Source of the DNA: Alphaproteobacteria bacterium
Lineage (GTDB): Bacteria > Pseudomonadota > Alphaproteobacteria > UBA8366 > Aestuariispiraceae
Direction: 5' to 3'
Length of the DNA: 64,000 bases
Assembly: GCA_024743195.1 (NCBI GenBank)
Contig: JANSXE010000005.1
Coordinates: 124,001 to 188,000 of the forward strand
How positions within the stretch are numbered: the stretch's first letter is position 1; each line of letters opens with the position of its first letter. A program made the translations under genes and the position numbers. Of the stretch, positions 17,860 to 26,302 are shown piece by piece. The notes beneath the pieces are model-generated. The model was not told the DNA's origin. It worked only from the letters and a program-made list of their open reading frames with translations, and ran no database searches.

Positions 17860-19374
17860 ATGAGCCGCTTCTCTCCCCCCCGAACGCAGGCGCACGCGCA
17901 GGTTCGAGCGCAGAGCGCGCCCGAGCGCAGCCTGTTCGTGCGGCTGGCCGCGCTGACGGCGGCGGCGATGCTCGCCGTCGCCTTCGCCGCCTCCCAGGCG
18001 CAGGCGCGCAGCGCGCCGAACAGTTTCGCCGATCTGGCCGAGCGCCTGTTGCCGGCGGTCGTCAACATCTCCACCACCCAGCAGGTCGAGGGCTCGGGCG
18101 AGCCGGGCTTCCGCCTGCCGCCGGACTCGCCGCTCGAGGACTTCTTCGAGCGCTTCGGGGCCCCGGGGCAGAACGGTCCGCCGCGCCGGGCGCAGAGCCT
18201 CGGCTCCGGTTTCGTCATCGACGGCGCGGCGGGCATCGTCATCACCAACAACCACGTCATCGACGGCGCCGACGAGATCAAGGTGATCCTGCAGAATGAC
18301 GAGGAGTTGGAGGCGGAGCTGATCGGCACCGATCCGAAGACCGACATCGCGGTCCTCTCCGTCGGCGAGGGCCACGACCTGACCCAGGTGCCGTTCGGCG
18401 ACAGCGACGCCGCGCGCATCGGCGACTGGGTCGTCGCCATCGGCAACCCGCTCGGCTTCGGCGGCACGGTGACGGCCGGCATCGTCTCGGCCCGCGGACG
18501 CGATATCAACGCCGGCCCCTACGACAACTTCATTCAGACCGACGCGCCGATCAACCGCGGCAACTCCGGCGGCCCGCTGTTCAATCTCGACGGCGAGGTG
18601 ATCGGCATCAACACCGCCATCGTCAGCCAGACCGGCGGGTCGATCGGCATCGGCTTCGCGATCCCCTCCAACCAGGCGCGGCGGGTGATCGAGCAGATCC
18701 AGGAGTTCGGCACCACCAAGCGCGGCTGGTTGGGCGTCAACATCCAGGGCGTCACCGACGACATCGCGGAGAGCCTGGGCCTCGCCGAGGCGTCGGGCGC
18801 GCTGGTCGCGAACGTCTATGACAACAGCCCGGCCGAGCGCGGCGGTTTCAAGTCCGGCGACGTGGTGCTGAGCTTCGACGGCGCGCCCGTTCCGAACCAC
18901 CGCGCCCTGCCGCGCATGGTCGCCAACACCGAAGTCGGCAAGGAAGTCGACGTCGACGTCTGGCGCAACGGCGAGCGCAAGTCGCTGAAGGTCACGCTGG
19001 GCGAGCTTGAGAAGGTCGACATGGCCGCTCTGCGCGCCGACGGCGGCGAACCCGACGGCGACGCCAACAGCGCGGTGACGGTGGAGGCGCTGGGTCTGTC
19101 GCTCGCCGCCATCGACGCCCAGATCGCCCAGCGTCTGGAGCTCGACCCGGAGACAGAAGGCGTTGTCGTCACCGACGTCGCGGAAGGCGGCGACGCGGCC
19201 GAGAAGGGTCTGCAAGCAGGCGACGTCATCCTGGAGGTCAATCAGAATCCGGTGACCTCCCCGGGCGACGTGGCCGCCGCGGTGCAGAAGGCGCAGGACG
19301 CGAACCGCAAGTCGGTCCTGCTGCGCCTCGAGCGCGGCGGCGAGCAGCGCTTCACGGCCGTGCGCATCGAGTAA
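17860..19374 (+). CDS. degP: DegP/HtrA-family periplasmic serine protease (Do)
   Basis: A periplasmic protease and chaperone for misfolded envelope proteins. The 504 residues comprise an N-terminal signal (hydrophobic LAALTAAAMLAVAFAAS ending in AQA near residue 47), a trypsin-like domain, and two PDZ domains (about 275-370 and 400-500). The catalytic triad is visible: His in TNNHVIDGA, Asp in DPKTDIAVL, and Ser in NRGNSGGPLFN. Each PDZ carries its carboxylate-binding loop (RGWLGVNIQGV; LGLSLAAID). The start is the ATG at 17860, with GGAG ten bases upstream. It follows the HflKC group, so envelope quality-control genes cluster here. A strong terminator follows. Confidence 0.95.
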   Translation: MSRFSPPRTQAHAQVRAQSAPERSLFVRLAALTAAAMLAVAFAASQAQARSAPNSFADLAERLLPAVVNISTTQQVEGSGEPGFRLPPDSPLEDFFERFGAPGQNGPPRRAQSLGSGFVIDGAAGIVITNNHVIDGADEIKVILQNDEELEAELIGTDPKTDIAVLSVGEGHDLTQVPFGDSDAARIGDWVVAIGNPLGFGGTVTAGIVSARGRDINAGPYDNFIQTDAPINRGNSGGPLFNLDGEVIGINTAIVSQTGGSIGIGFAIPSNQARRVIEQIQEFGTTKRGWLGVNIQGVTDDIAESLGLAEASGALVANVYDNSPAERGGFKSGDVVLSFDGAPVPNHRALPRMVANTEVGKEVDVDVWRNGERKSLKVTLGELEKVDMAALRADGGEPDGDANSAVTVEALGLSLAAIDAQIAQRLELDPETEGVVVTDVAEGGDAAEKGLQAGDVILEVNQNPVTSPGDVAAAVQKAQDANRKSVLLRLERGGEQRFTAVRIE

Positions 19375-19395
19375 CGGCGCCCGCCCGAGGCCTTT

Positions 19396-19436
19396 CCGAG
19401 AAACCCGCCGACCGGCCGTCGGCGGGTTTTCTCTTG
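19396..19436 (+). terminator. Rho-independent terminator after degP
   Basis: A long stem pairs AAACCCGCCGAC (19401-19412) with GTCGGCGGGTTTT (19418-19430); the TTTTCTC on the 3' side provides the U-rich tail. It ends the degP transcript before the oxygenase gene. Confidence 0.85.
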
Positions 19437-19497
19437 CGCGCGGCGCGCCGGCGCAATCGCATTCCGCGCGCCGCCAGGCTCGTGCTACCCTGACGCC

Positions 19498-20238
19498 ATG
19501 CTCGCCGACACCGTCTTCGCCAAGGCCGATCCGGCCGCGATCCGCACCGATCCCTTCCCGCATCTGGTGATCGACGACGCCTTGCCGCAGGATCGACTGA
19601 ACGCGCTGTTGGCCGCGGTCCCGACGCCGGAGACCGGCTACGGCCGCCCGGCGACGCGCCTCGCGCTGGAGGCGCGCCTGCTCACCACGCTGATCTTCAT
19701 CGACCCCGTCTGGGCCGCCTTCGCCGAACGGCACAGCCGGCCCGACGTGACCCGGACCGTCGCCGCGCTGTTCGCCGATCATTGGCCGGCGCACCTGTCG
19801 AATCTCGATCTCTCCAGGGCGCGCTACGGCCTGCTCAATGGCGCGGGCGCGGAGGGCGCGGAGATCCTGACCGACGCGCGGCTTGAGGTCATCACCCCCA
19901 ATCCGGACGCGCCGGCCGCGCATCGCGCGCAGCATCTGGACGGCGCGCAGCGCCTCTTCTCCGCGCTCTTCTACCTGCGCGATCCGGCGGACGACGGCGG
20001 CGGCGGCGGCCTCACCCTCTTCCGCTTCCGGGGCGAGCGTCCGGCGCGGGCGGAGGATCTGAACCTGCTGCCTGAAGACAGCGTCGAGCCGGTGCGCACC
20101 ATCCCCTATCGCGCCAACCGGCTGGTCGTCTTCCCCAACCGCCCGGACGCGATCCACGGCGCGGAGATTCGCGCGCCCAATCCCCTGCCGCGGCGCTACG
20201 TCTTCATCACGGCGGAGGCGCCGCACGCGCTCTATTGA
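19498..20238 (+). CDS. 2-oxoglutarate/Fe(II) oxygenase-like protein
   Basis: A 246-residue protein with the pattern of the double-stranded beta-helix oxygenases. The putative iron ligands are the His and Asp in QHLDGAQRL near residues 143-151 and the His in DAIHGAEIR near 219. The arginine that would bind 2-oxoglutarate follows in LPRRYVFITAEA. Between them lie LFSALFYLRDPADDGGGGGLTLFRF and VVFPNRPD, as in prolyl-hydroxylase-like proteins. The start PFPHLVIDDALP is also typical of these proteins, many of which act on proteins or small metabolites. Substrate unknown. It is followed six bases later by a GNAT gene and is probably co-expressed with it. Confidence 0.72.
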   Translation: MLADTVFAKADPAAIRTDPFPHLVIDDALPQDRLNALLAAVPTPETGYGRPATRLALEARLLTTLIFIDPVWAAFAERHSRPDVTRTVAALFADHWPAHLSNLDLSRARYGLLNGAGAEGAEILTDARLEVITPNPDAPAAHRAQHLDGAQRLFSALFYLRDPADDGGGGGLTLFRFRGERPARAEDLNLLPEDSVEPVRTIPYRANRLVVFPNRPDAIHGAEIRAPNPLPRRYVFITAEAPHALY

Positions 20239-20244
20239 GGGACC

Positions 20245-20739
20245 ATGCACGACCCGCCCTATCCTATCCGACCGTTTGCCGACATCGACCTCGAGCGGAT
20301 TCGGGCGCTCATCCACCGCACCATCGATCGGAGCTACGGGGCGGTCTATCCGCCGCGCGCCCTGCCCTTTTTCAAGCGCTTCCACGACGCGGAGACGATC
20401 CGGACGCGCGCCTCGAGCGGCCTCGTCCTGGTCCTGGAGGAGGACGGCCGGCCGACCGGCACGGGCGCCCTCGTCGAGGGGGAGATCCTCGGCGTTTTCG
20501 TCGATCCCGACCGGCAGGGCGGCGGGCGGGGTCGGGCGCTGATGCGCGCCTTGGAGGGCGAAGCCGTCCGGCAAGGGCGCGACGCCTGCACGCTCAGCAT
20601 CTCGCTGCCCTCCCGCCGCTTCTACGAAAGGCTCGGCTACCGGACCCTCGACGAGCGAACGCGCGATCTGGGCGATGGGCAGGTCCTGCGCTTCTGGAAG
20701 GGGGTGAAACGCCTGACCCCGACCGACGCGGCCCCTTGA
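20245..20739 (+). CDS. GNAT family N-acetyltransferase
   Basis: A 164-residue acetyl-CoA-dependent acyltransferase. The acetyl-CoA binding loop (motif A) is visible as ILGVFVDPDRQGGGRGRALMRALEG, near residues 83-108, with the Q/R-x-x-G-x-G/A pattern. Motif B follows as RRFYERLGYRTLDERTRD. The N-terminal IRPFADIDLERIRALIH is the usual GNAT start. The acceptor cannot be predicted. The ATG lies just after the stop of the oxygenase gene, with GAGGGACC acting as ribosome site across the junction, so the two are likely an operon. Confidence 0.88.
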   Translation: MHDPPYPIRPFADIDLERIRALIHRTIDRSYGAVYPPRALPFFKRFHDAETIRTRASSGLVLVLEEDGRPTGTGALVEGEILGVFVDPDRQGGGRGRALMRALEGEAVRQGRDACTLSISLPSRRFYERLGYRTLDERTRDLGDGQVLRFWKGVKRLTPTDAAP

Positions 20740-20826
20740 CGCATCGTCCGCAGGGCCGATCTTACGAGTCCTCTATTCGTATCCTGCGCGCGCCGCAGCC
20801 CTCCCCTCGTCCGAATCGGAGCCTCC

Positions 20827-23460
20827 ATGAAGACCGAGCAACCGCCCGTCATCCGGCTCAGCGACTACACCGCCCCGGCTTTCGCGATTCCCAAGGTCGA
20901 TCTGATCTTCGATCTGGACCCGACCCGAACCGTCGTGGAGGCGCGTCTGCAGATCGAGCGGACGGACGGCGACGCGGAGGAACTGACGCTCGACGCCGAG
21001 GCGATGGAGCTTCTTGCGCTCGCGATCGACGGGGAGAGCGTGGATCCGTCCCACTACCGGCTGGAGGACGGACGCCTGTCGATCGCGCAGGTTCCGGAGC
21101 GCTTCACGCTGACCGCCACGGCCGCGATCGACCCGCAGAGCAACACCCGGCTCGAAGGCCTCTACCGCTCCAACGGCGTCTTCTGCACCCAGTGCGAGGC
21201 GGAGGGGTTCCGGCGCATCGCCCCCTTCCTCGACCGGCCCGACGTGCTGAGCCGCTATTCGGTGACGCTGCGCGCCGACAGGGAAAGCTGCCCGGTGCTG
21301 CTCTCCAACGGCAATCTGGTGGAGAGCGGCGAGACGCCCGACGGCCGCCATTACGCCGTCTGGGACGACCCGTTCCCGAAGCCCAGCTATCTGTTCGCGC
21401 TGGTGGCCGGCGATCTGGGCTGGATCGAGGACCGCTTCACCACCCGCTCGGGCCGGGAGGTCGCGCTCAAGATCTTCGTGGAGCACGGAAACGAGCCGCG
21501 CGCCGCCTACGCCATGGACGCGCTGAAGCGCTCCATGCGCTGGGACGAAGAGCGCTTCGGCCTCGAATACGATCTCGACGTCTTCAACATCGTCGCCGTC
21601 AGCGACTTCAACATGGGCGCGATGGAGAACAAGAGCCTCAACGTCTTCAACGCGAAATACATCCTGGCCGATCCGGAAACCGCGACCGACGCGGACTTCG
21701 CCGCGATCGAGGCCATCGTCGGCCATGAGTACTTCCACAACTGGACCGGCAACCGCATCACCTGCCGCGACTGGTTCCAGCTCAGCCTGAAGGAAGGGCT
21801 GACCGTCTTCCGGGATCAGGAGTTCACGGCCGACATGCGCTCCGCCGCCGTGAAGCGAATCCAGGATGTGCGCATGCTGCGCGCCCGTCAGTTTCCGGAG
21901 GACGCCGGCCCACTCGCCCATCCGGTGAGGCCCGACAGCTATATCGAGATCAACAATTTCTACACCGCCACCGTCTACGAGAAGGGGGCGGAGGTGATCC
22001 GCATGCTGCACGCCCTGCTGGGCGAGGAGGGCTTCCAGAAGGGCATGCGGCTCTATGTCGAACGCCATGACGGCGACGCCGCAACCTGCGACGACTTCGT
22101 CGCGGCCATGGCCGACGCCAACGGCCGCGACCTCGCGCACTTCAAGCTCTGGTACGGCCAGGCGGGAACGCCGGAGGTTGCCGCGGACGGCCACTACGAC
22201 CCGGACACCAGGCGCTACAAGCTGACCCTCACCCAGCAGACGCGCCCGACGCCGGGACAGCCCAAGAAGGCCCCGCTGCTGATCCCGCTGAAGACCGCCC
22301 TGCTCGACGCGGAGGGCCGGGAGATCGCGCTGCGCATCGACGGCGAGGAGCGCGGGCGGGAGACCATTGTGCTGCTGGCCGAGGACCGCCAGACGGTGGT
22401 CTTCGACGACGTGCCGGCGGCGCCGGTTCTGTCCCTCAACCGCGGGTTTTCCGCCCCGGTGCGCCTGACTCAGAGCCTGAGCGACGCCGAGCGCGCCTTC
22501 CTGATGGCGCACGACACGGACCCGTTCTCGCGTTGGGAGGCGGGCCAGCAATACGCCTGCACGCTGCTGCTGGCCATGATCGACGCCCTGCAAAAGGGGG
22601 AGGAGCCGGCGGTCGATCCGGCCTTCATCGACGCCCTGGTCAAGACGCTGGCCGACCCGTCGCTCGACGACGCCTTCCGCGCCCAGGCGCTGACCCTGCC
22701 GAGCGAGGAGTATATCGGCGAACAGATGAAGACCGTCGACGTCGACGCCATCCACGCCGCCCGCGAAACCCTGAAGCGCGCCGTCGCCGAGGGGCTGCGG
22801 GACGATCTCGCCGCCGCCTACGAGGCGCGGCGCGACAACGCCCCCTTCGCGCCCGATGCGGCGCAGGCGGGGCGGCGGGCGTTGAAGAACGCCTGCCTCG
22901 GCCTGCTCGCCGCGCTGCGGACCGCGGACGGCGACGCGCGCGTCGCCCGCCAGTACGAGACGGCCGACAATATGACGGATCGGATGGCGGCGCTCGCGCT
23001 GCTCTCCGGCTACGCCATCGACGGGCGGGACGATGCGCTGGCCGACTTCCGGGCCCGTTGGCGCGACGACGAGCAGGTGATGGACAAGTGGTTCGCCGTT
23101 CAGTCGACCTCGCCCCGGCCCGACGCGCTCGAGCGGGTGCGCGGGCTGATGCAGGACGACGCCTTCTCGCTGACCAAGCCGAACAAGGTCCGCGCGCTGA
23201 TCGGCGCCTTCGCCGCCGCGAACCCGGTGCAGTTCAATCGGGCCGACGGCGCCGGCTATGACTTTCTGGCGGAGCAGACGATCGCGCTCGACCGTCTCAA
23301 CCCGCAGGTGGCGGCGCGGCTGATCGCGCCGCTCGGCCATTGGCGGCGCTTCGACGCCGCGCGTCAGGCGAAGATGCGGGGCGCGCTCGAGCGCATCCTC
23401 GCGGCGCCCGAGCTCAGCCGCGACTGCTACGAGATCGCCTCCAAGGCGCTGGCGGAATAG
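20827..23460 (+). CDS. pepN: Aminopeptidase N (M1 family)
   Basis: A cytoplasmic zinc aminopeptidase that removes N-terminal residues from peptides. The 877-residue length matches bacterial PepN. The N-terminal beta domain ends with the exopeptidase motif GAMENKSLNVFN (about residue 263). The zinc site HEYFHNWTGNR (about 300) and the downstream glutamate in SLKEGLTVFRDQEF follow. The C-terminal half is the helical domain (AERAFLMAHDTDPFSRWEAGQQYA and onward). The start MKTEQPPVIRLSDYTAPAF is standard. It stands alone between the GNAT gene and a repeat region. Confidence 0.97.
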   Translation: MKTEQPPVIRLSDYTAPAFAIPKVDLIFDLDPTRTVVEARLQIERTDGDAEELTLDAEAMELLALAIDGESVDPSHYRLEDGRLSIAQVPERFTLTATAAIDPQSNTRLEGLYRSNGVFCTQCEAEGFRRIAPFLDRPDVLSRYSVTLRADRESCPVLLSNGNLVESGETPDGRHYAVWDDPFPKPSYLFALVAGDLGWIEDRFTTRSGREVALKIFVEHGNEPRAAYAMDALKRSMRWDEERFGLEYDLDVFNIVAVSDFNMGAMENKSLNVFNAKYILADPETATDADFAAIEAIVGHEYFHNWTGNRITCRDWFQLSLKEGLTVFRDQEFTADMRSAAVKRIQDVRMLRARQFPEDAGPLAHPVRPDSYIEINNFYTATVYEKGAEVIRMLHALLGEEGFQKGMRLYVERHDGDAATCDDFVAAMADANGRDLAHFKLWYGQAGTPEVAADGHYDPDTRRYKLTLTQQTRPTPGQPKKAPLLIPLKTALLDAEGREIALRIDGEERGRETIVLLAEDRQTVVFDDVPAAPVLSLNRGFSAPVRLTQSLSDAERAFLMAHDTDPFSRWEAGQQYACTLLLAMIDALQKGEEPAVDPAFIDALVKTLADPSLDDAFRAQALTLPSEEYIGEQMKTVDVDAIHAARETLKRAVAEGLRDDLAAAYEARRDNAPFAPDAAQAGRRALKNACLGLLAALRTADGDARVARQYETADNMTDRMAALALLSGYAIDGRDDALADFRARWRDDEQVMDKWFAVQSTSPRPDALERVRGLMQDDAFSLTKPNKVRALIGAFAAANPVQFNRADGAGYDFLAEQTIALDRLNPQVAARLIAPLGHWRRFDAARQAKMRGALERILAAPELSRDCYEIASKALAE

Positions 23461-23803
23461 AGGGCGCGGCGGAGGCGGGGTGGTCCTTCGAGACGGGCGC
23501 GTCAGCGATGCGCGTCGCGTCCCGCCGCCGTCCCGGACGGCCTTCGGGCCGATCCGCGACCCAGGAGCGGCAAGCGCCGAGCCTCAGCGGCCCGCCCTGG
23601 CTCCGGGCTCTCCATTGCGCTCCGGCCGGGAAGGCGCGAAAGCCGCTGACAGAAGCCGCCTCGAAGGGCGCGGGCGGCCCTCGCCCAGCCGGGACAGTCG
23701 GCCTCCTAACGCCATTGTGAAGCGCCGTGCGTCGTCGCCGCGCTTGGCCCGCCCCACCTAAGCGGCGTATTGAGGACGCGTGCAAGGGGAGCCGGCCGAG
23801 TTC
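23461..23803. repeat. Composite repeat region: family A element inserted in a family B element
   Basis: This 343-base gap has no gene. A family A copy (23527-23637) with GTCCCGGACGG and CCGGCCGGGA arms lies between two half-elements of family B: CCTTCGAGACGGG starting near 23484, and CCTCGAAGGGCG near 23665. The arrangement looks like one repeat nested in another. The promoter of the downstream flavoprotein gene must lie in the last 100 bases. Confidence 0.75.
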
Positions 23804-25240
23804 ATGAGCGAGATCATCGACACAGACGTCTGCGTCATCGGCGCGGGCAGCGGCGGCCTGTCCGTCGCCGCCGGGGCCTCTCAGATGGGCGCCAGGACCG
23901 TCCTGATCGAAAAGGGCGCGATGGGCGGCGATTGCCTGAATTTCGGCTGCGTGCCCTCCAAGGCGCTGCTGGCCGCCGGCGGCGCGGCGCAAGGCGCGCG
24001 CGACGCCGGGCGCTTCGGCCTGGCGGCGATGAGCCCGAGCGTCGACATGGCCCGGGTGCGCGCGCATGTGCGCGGCGTGATCGCCGCGATCGAGCCGAAC
24101 GACAGCCAGGAGCGCTTCGAGGGCCTGGGCGTCACCGTCATCCGCGCCGCCGCCCGCTTCACCGGCCCGACGGAGGTGGCGGCCGGCGACAAGCGCGTGC
24201 GCGCCAAGTATTTCGTCATCGCGACCGGCTCGTCCCCCTTCGTCCCGCCGATCCCTGGGCTGGACGCCGTCCCGCATTTCACCAACGAGACGCTGTTCGA
24301 CATCGACCGCGCGGTCGAGCATCTGATCGTCATCGGCGGCGGCCCGATCGGGCTCGAGATGGCGCAGGCGCACCGCCGCCTGGGCGCCCGGGTGACGGTG
24401 CTGGAGGCCGCGCGCCTGCTCGGCAAGGACGATCCCGAAGCCGCGGCCGTCGTGATCGAGCGTTTGGGCGCCGAGGGGATCGACCTGCGCGAGGGCGCAA
24501 AGGTCACGGGCGTCGCCGCCCGCGGCGAAGCGGGCGTGGCCGTGACCGTCGAGACCGCGGACGGCGGCGTGGAGACGATCGAGGGGAGCGACCTCCTGGT
24601 CGCCGTCGGACGCGTCGCCAATGTCGAGGGGCTGGGCCTCGACGCCGCCGGGATCGCCTACGACCGCCGGGGGATCGCGGTCGACCGCCATCTGCGCACC
24701 AGCGCGCGCCGCGTCTTCGCGATCGGCGACGCAGCCGGCGGCTGGCAGTTCACGCACATGGCCGGCTATCACGCCGGCGTCGTGATCCGCCAGATGCTGT
24801 TCAAGATGCTCTGGGCCAAGACCGACGACACCGCGGTCCCCTGGGTCACCTACACCGACCCGGAACTCGCCCAGGTGGGGCTGACCGAGGCCGCGGCGGT
24901 CGAACGCTTCGGCGCCGACGGGGTCAAGATCCTGCGCTGGAGCTTCGAGGAGAACGACCGCGCCCAGGCGGAGCGGGACACGCACGGCTTCGTCAAGGCG
25001 ATCCTCGACCGGAAGGGCCGCGTGCTGGGCGCGACGCTGGTCGGCGCGCACGCGGGCGAGTTGCTGCTGCCCTGGGCCTTGGCGGTGCAGGAGCGGATCA
25101 AGATCGCCAAGCTCGCCGGCGTGATCGCGCCTTACCCGACCCGCTCCGAAGCGACCAAGCGCGCCGCCGGCAGCGCCTTCACCCAGACGCTGTTCTCGGA
25201 GCGCACCCGCAAGATCGTCCGTTTCCTGCTGCGGTTCTGA
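23804..25240 (+). CDS. Class I pyridine nucleotide-disulfide oxidoreductase (mercuric reductase / Lpd-like)
   Basis: A 478-residue FAD enzyme. It has the FAD-binding VIGAGSGGLSVAAGASQMG, the redox-active disulfide in GGDCLNFGCVPSKAL, the NAD(P)H site VIGGGPIGLEMAQAHRRLG, the second FAD motif RVFAIGDAAGG, and the C-terminal dimerisation domain. At the position where lipoamide dehydrogenase has the active-site His (HPT..E), this protein reads APYPTRSEATKR, with Tyr in place of the His. It is therefore probably not a true lipoamide dehydrogenase and belongs to a mercuric-reductase-like subgroup of unknown substrate. The C-terminal Cys pair of MerA is absent. The start ATG at 23804 follows AAGGGGAG by about 12 bases; a GTG at 23780 is possible. 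Confidence 0.88.
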   Translation: MSEIIDTDVCVIGAGSGGLSVAAGASQMGARTVLIEKGAMGGDCLNFGCVPSKALLAAGGAAQGARDAGRFGLAAMSPSVDMARVRAHVRGVIAAIEPNDSQERFEGLGVTVIRAAARFTGPTEVAAGDKRVRAKYFVIATGSSPFVPPIPGLDAVPHFTNETLFDIDRAVEHLIVIGGGPIGLEMAQAHRRLGARVTVLEAARLLGKDDPEAAAVVIERLGAEGIDLREGAKVTGVAARGEAGVAVTVETADGGVETIEGSDLLVAVGRVANVEGLGLDAAGIAYDRRGIAVDRHLRTSARRVFAIGDAAGGWQFTHMAGYHAGVVIRQMLFKMLWAKTDDTAVPWVTYTDPELAQVGLTEAAAVERFGADGVKILRWSFEENDRAQAERDTHGFVKAILDRKGRVLGATLVGAHAGELLLPWALAVQERIKIAKLAGVIAPYPTRSEATKRAAGSAFTQTLFSERTRKIVRFLLRF

Positions 25241-25270
25241 GCCGACGCGCCCGGTTGGAGCGCGGCGGCG

Positions 25271-26263
25271 TCAGTTGGAGATCACCGCGCCGAAGCCCTT
25301 TTCGCGGGCGACCTTGAGGGCGTGCACGGCGATCGCGGTGTCCTGCACCCCGGTTCCGGTCAGGTCGCAGAGCGTCACCTGGTCGGCCTCCGTCCGGCCG
25401 GGGCTCCGGCCGGCGACGACGGCGCCGAGTTCGACCACCGGCATGTCCTCGGGCACCAGCCCGGCGCCGACGGCGTGATGCAGCTCGCCGAGGCGCGCCG
25501 ACTGCTCGTGCTTGTCGCAGACGAAGAGGTCGGCCTCCGCCACCACCTCCGGCGCGATCTCGTTCTTATGCGGCGAATCGGAGCCCATGGCGGTGATGTG
25601 CAGGCCCGGATGGAGCATCGACTTCTCGATCAGCGGGCGGCGCGAGGGGGTCGTCGTCACCACCGCCTGGCATTGTCGGATCATGCCGGCGAGGCTGTCG
25701 GAGACCGCCGCCTGCTTGCCGGTGAGGCGCGTGATGTCGGCGGCGGCCGCCTTCGCCTTTTCCGGGTCGCGGGCCCAGACCAGGATGCGGTCGACCGGGC
25801 GGGACAGCGTGAAGGCCTTCATCTGCAGGCGCGCCTGCATGCCCGCCCCGACGACGCCGACGGTCTCCACCGCTTCCGGCGCCATGTGGCGGGCGGCCAC
25901 CGCCCCGGCGGCGGCCGTGCGGACGTCGGTCAGATAGCCGTTGTCCAGCAGGATCGCCTCGACGAAGCCGGTTTCCGCGCTGTGCACCGTCATCAGGCCG
26001 CTTGTCGTCGGGAGCCCCTTGCCGGGATTGTCGAAGAAGCCGGGGCTGGTCTTGACCGCGAACCCGTCGAGGCCCGGGACGTAGGCCGTCTTCACATCGA
26101 CCTCCCCGTTGCGGTCGGGCATGTCCATGCGCAGGATCGGCGGCATCGCGACCCGCCCGGCGGCAAGGGTCGCGAACGCGCTGGCTACGATTTCGACGGC
26201 GCCCGCGTCGAGCGTGACGCAATCGCGCAGCTCCTGCTCGGTCAGGACCAGAATGTCCGGCAT
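25271..26263 (-). CDS. eutC: Ornithine cyclodeaminase / mu-crystallin family protein, EutC-like
   Basis: A 330-residue NAD(P)-dependent ornithine cyclodeaminase-fold protein. Markers are KTSPGFFDNPGKGLPTTSGLM (substrate region), the Rossmann turn VGVVGAGMQARLQMKA near residue 130, and HITAMGSDSPHKNEI. Its partner upstream is an EutB-type dehydratase 39 bases away, and this pairing is characteristic of the ectoine/hydroxyectoine utilisation genes eutBC. On that basis I call it EutC-like. The other ectoine catabolic genes (doeA, doeB, eutD, eutE) are not in the window, so the substrate here is unproven. The start ATG at 26263 gives MPDILVLTEQEL; an earlier GTG/TTG is possible but less likely. 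Confidence 0.8.
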   Translation of the reverse strand: MPDILVLTEQELRDCVTLDAGAVEIVASAFATLAAGRVAMPPILRMDMPDRNGEVDVKTAYVPGLDGFAVKTSPGFFDNPGKGLPTTSGLMTVHSAETGFVEAILLDNGYLTDVRTAAAGAVAARHMAPEAVETVGVVGAGMQARLQMKAFTLSRPVDRILVWARDPEKAKAAAADITRLTGKQAAVSDSLAGMIRQCQAVVTTTPSRRPLIEKSMLHPGLHITAMGSDSPHKNEIAPEVVAEADLFVCDKHEQSARLGELHHAVGAGLVPEDMPVVELGAVVAGRSPGRTEADQVTLCDLTGTGVQDTAIAVHALKVAREKGFGAVISN

Positions 26264-26302
26264 GCCCCTCTCCCCCATCTCCCGCGCCGGCTGGTTTCCG
26301 GC

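Noticed and set aside
17467-20574. Long open frame of 1035 residues on the minus strand across degP and the oxygenase gene
   Set aside because: It is the antisense shadow of degP, which has full motifs. The frame is open because of GC-rich codon bias and has no recognisable domain.
20773-23340. 855-residue open frame antisense to pepN
   Set aside because: Low-complexity Arg/Gly/Asp composition and no motif; pepN on the plus strand has clear M1 signatures.
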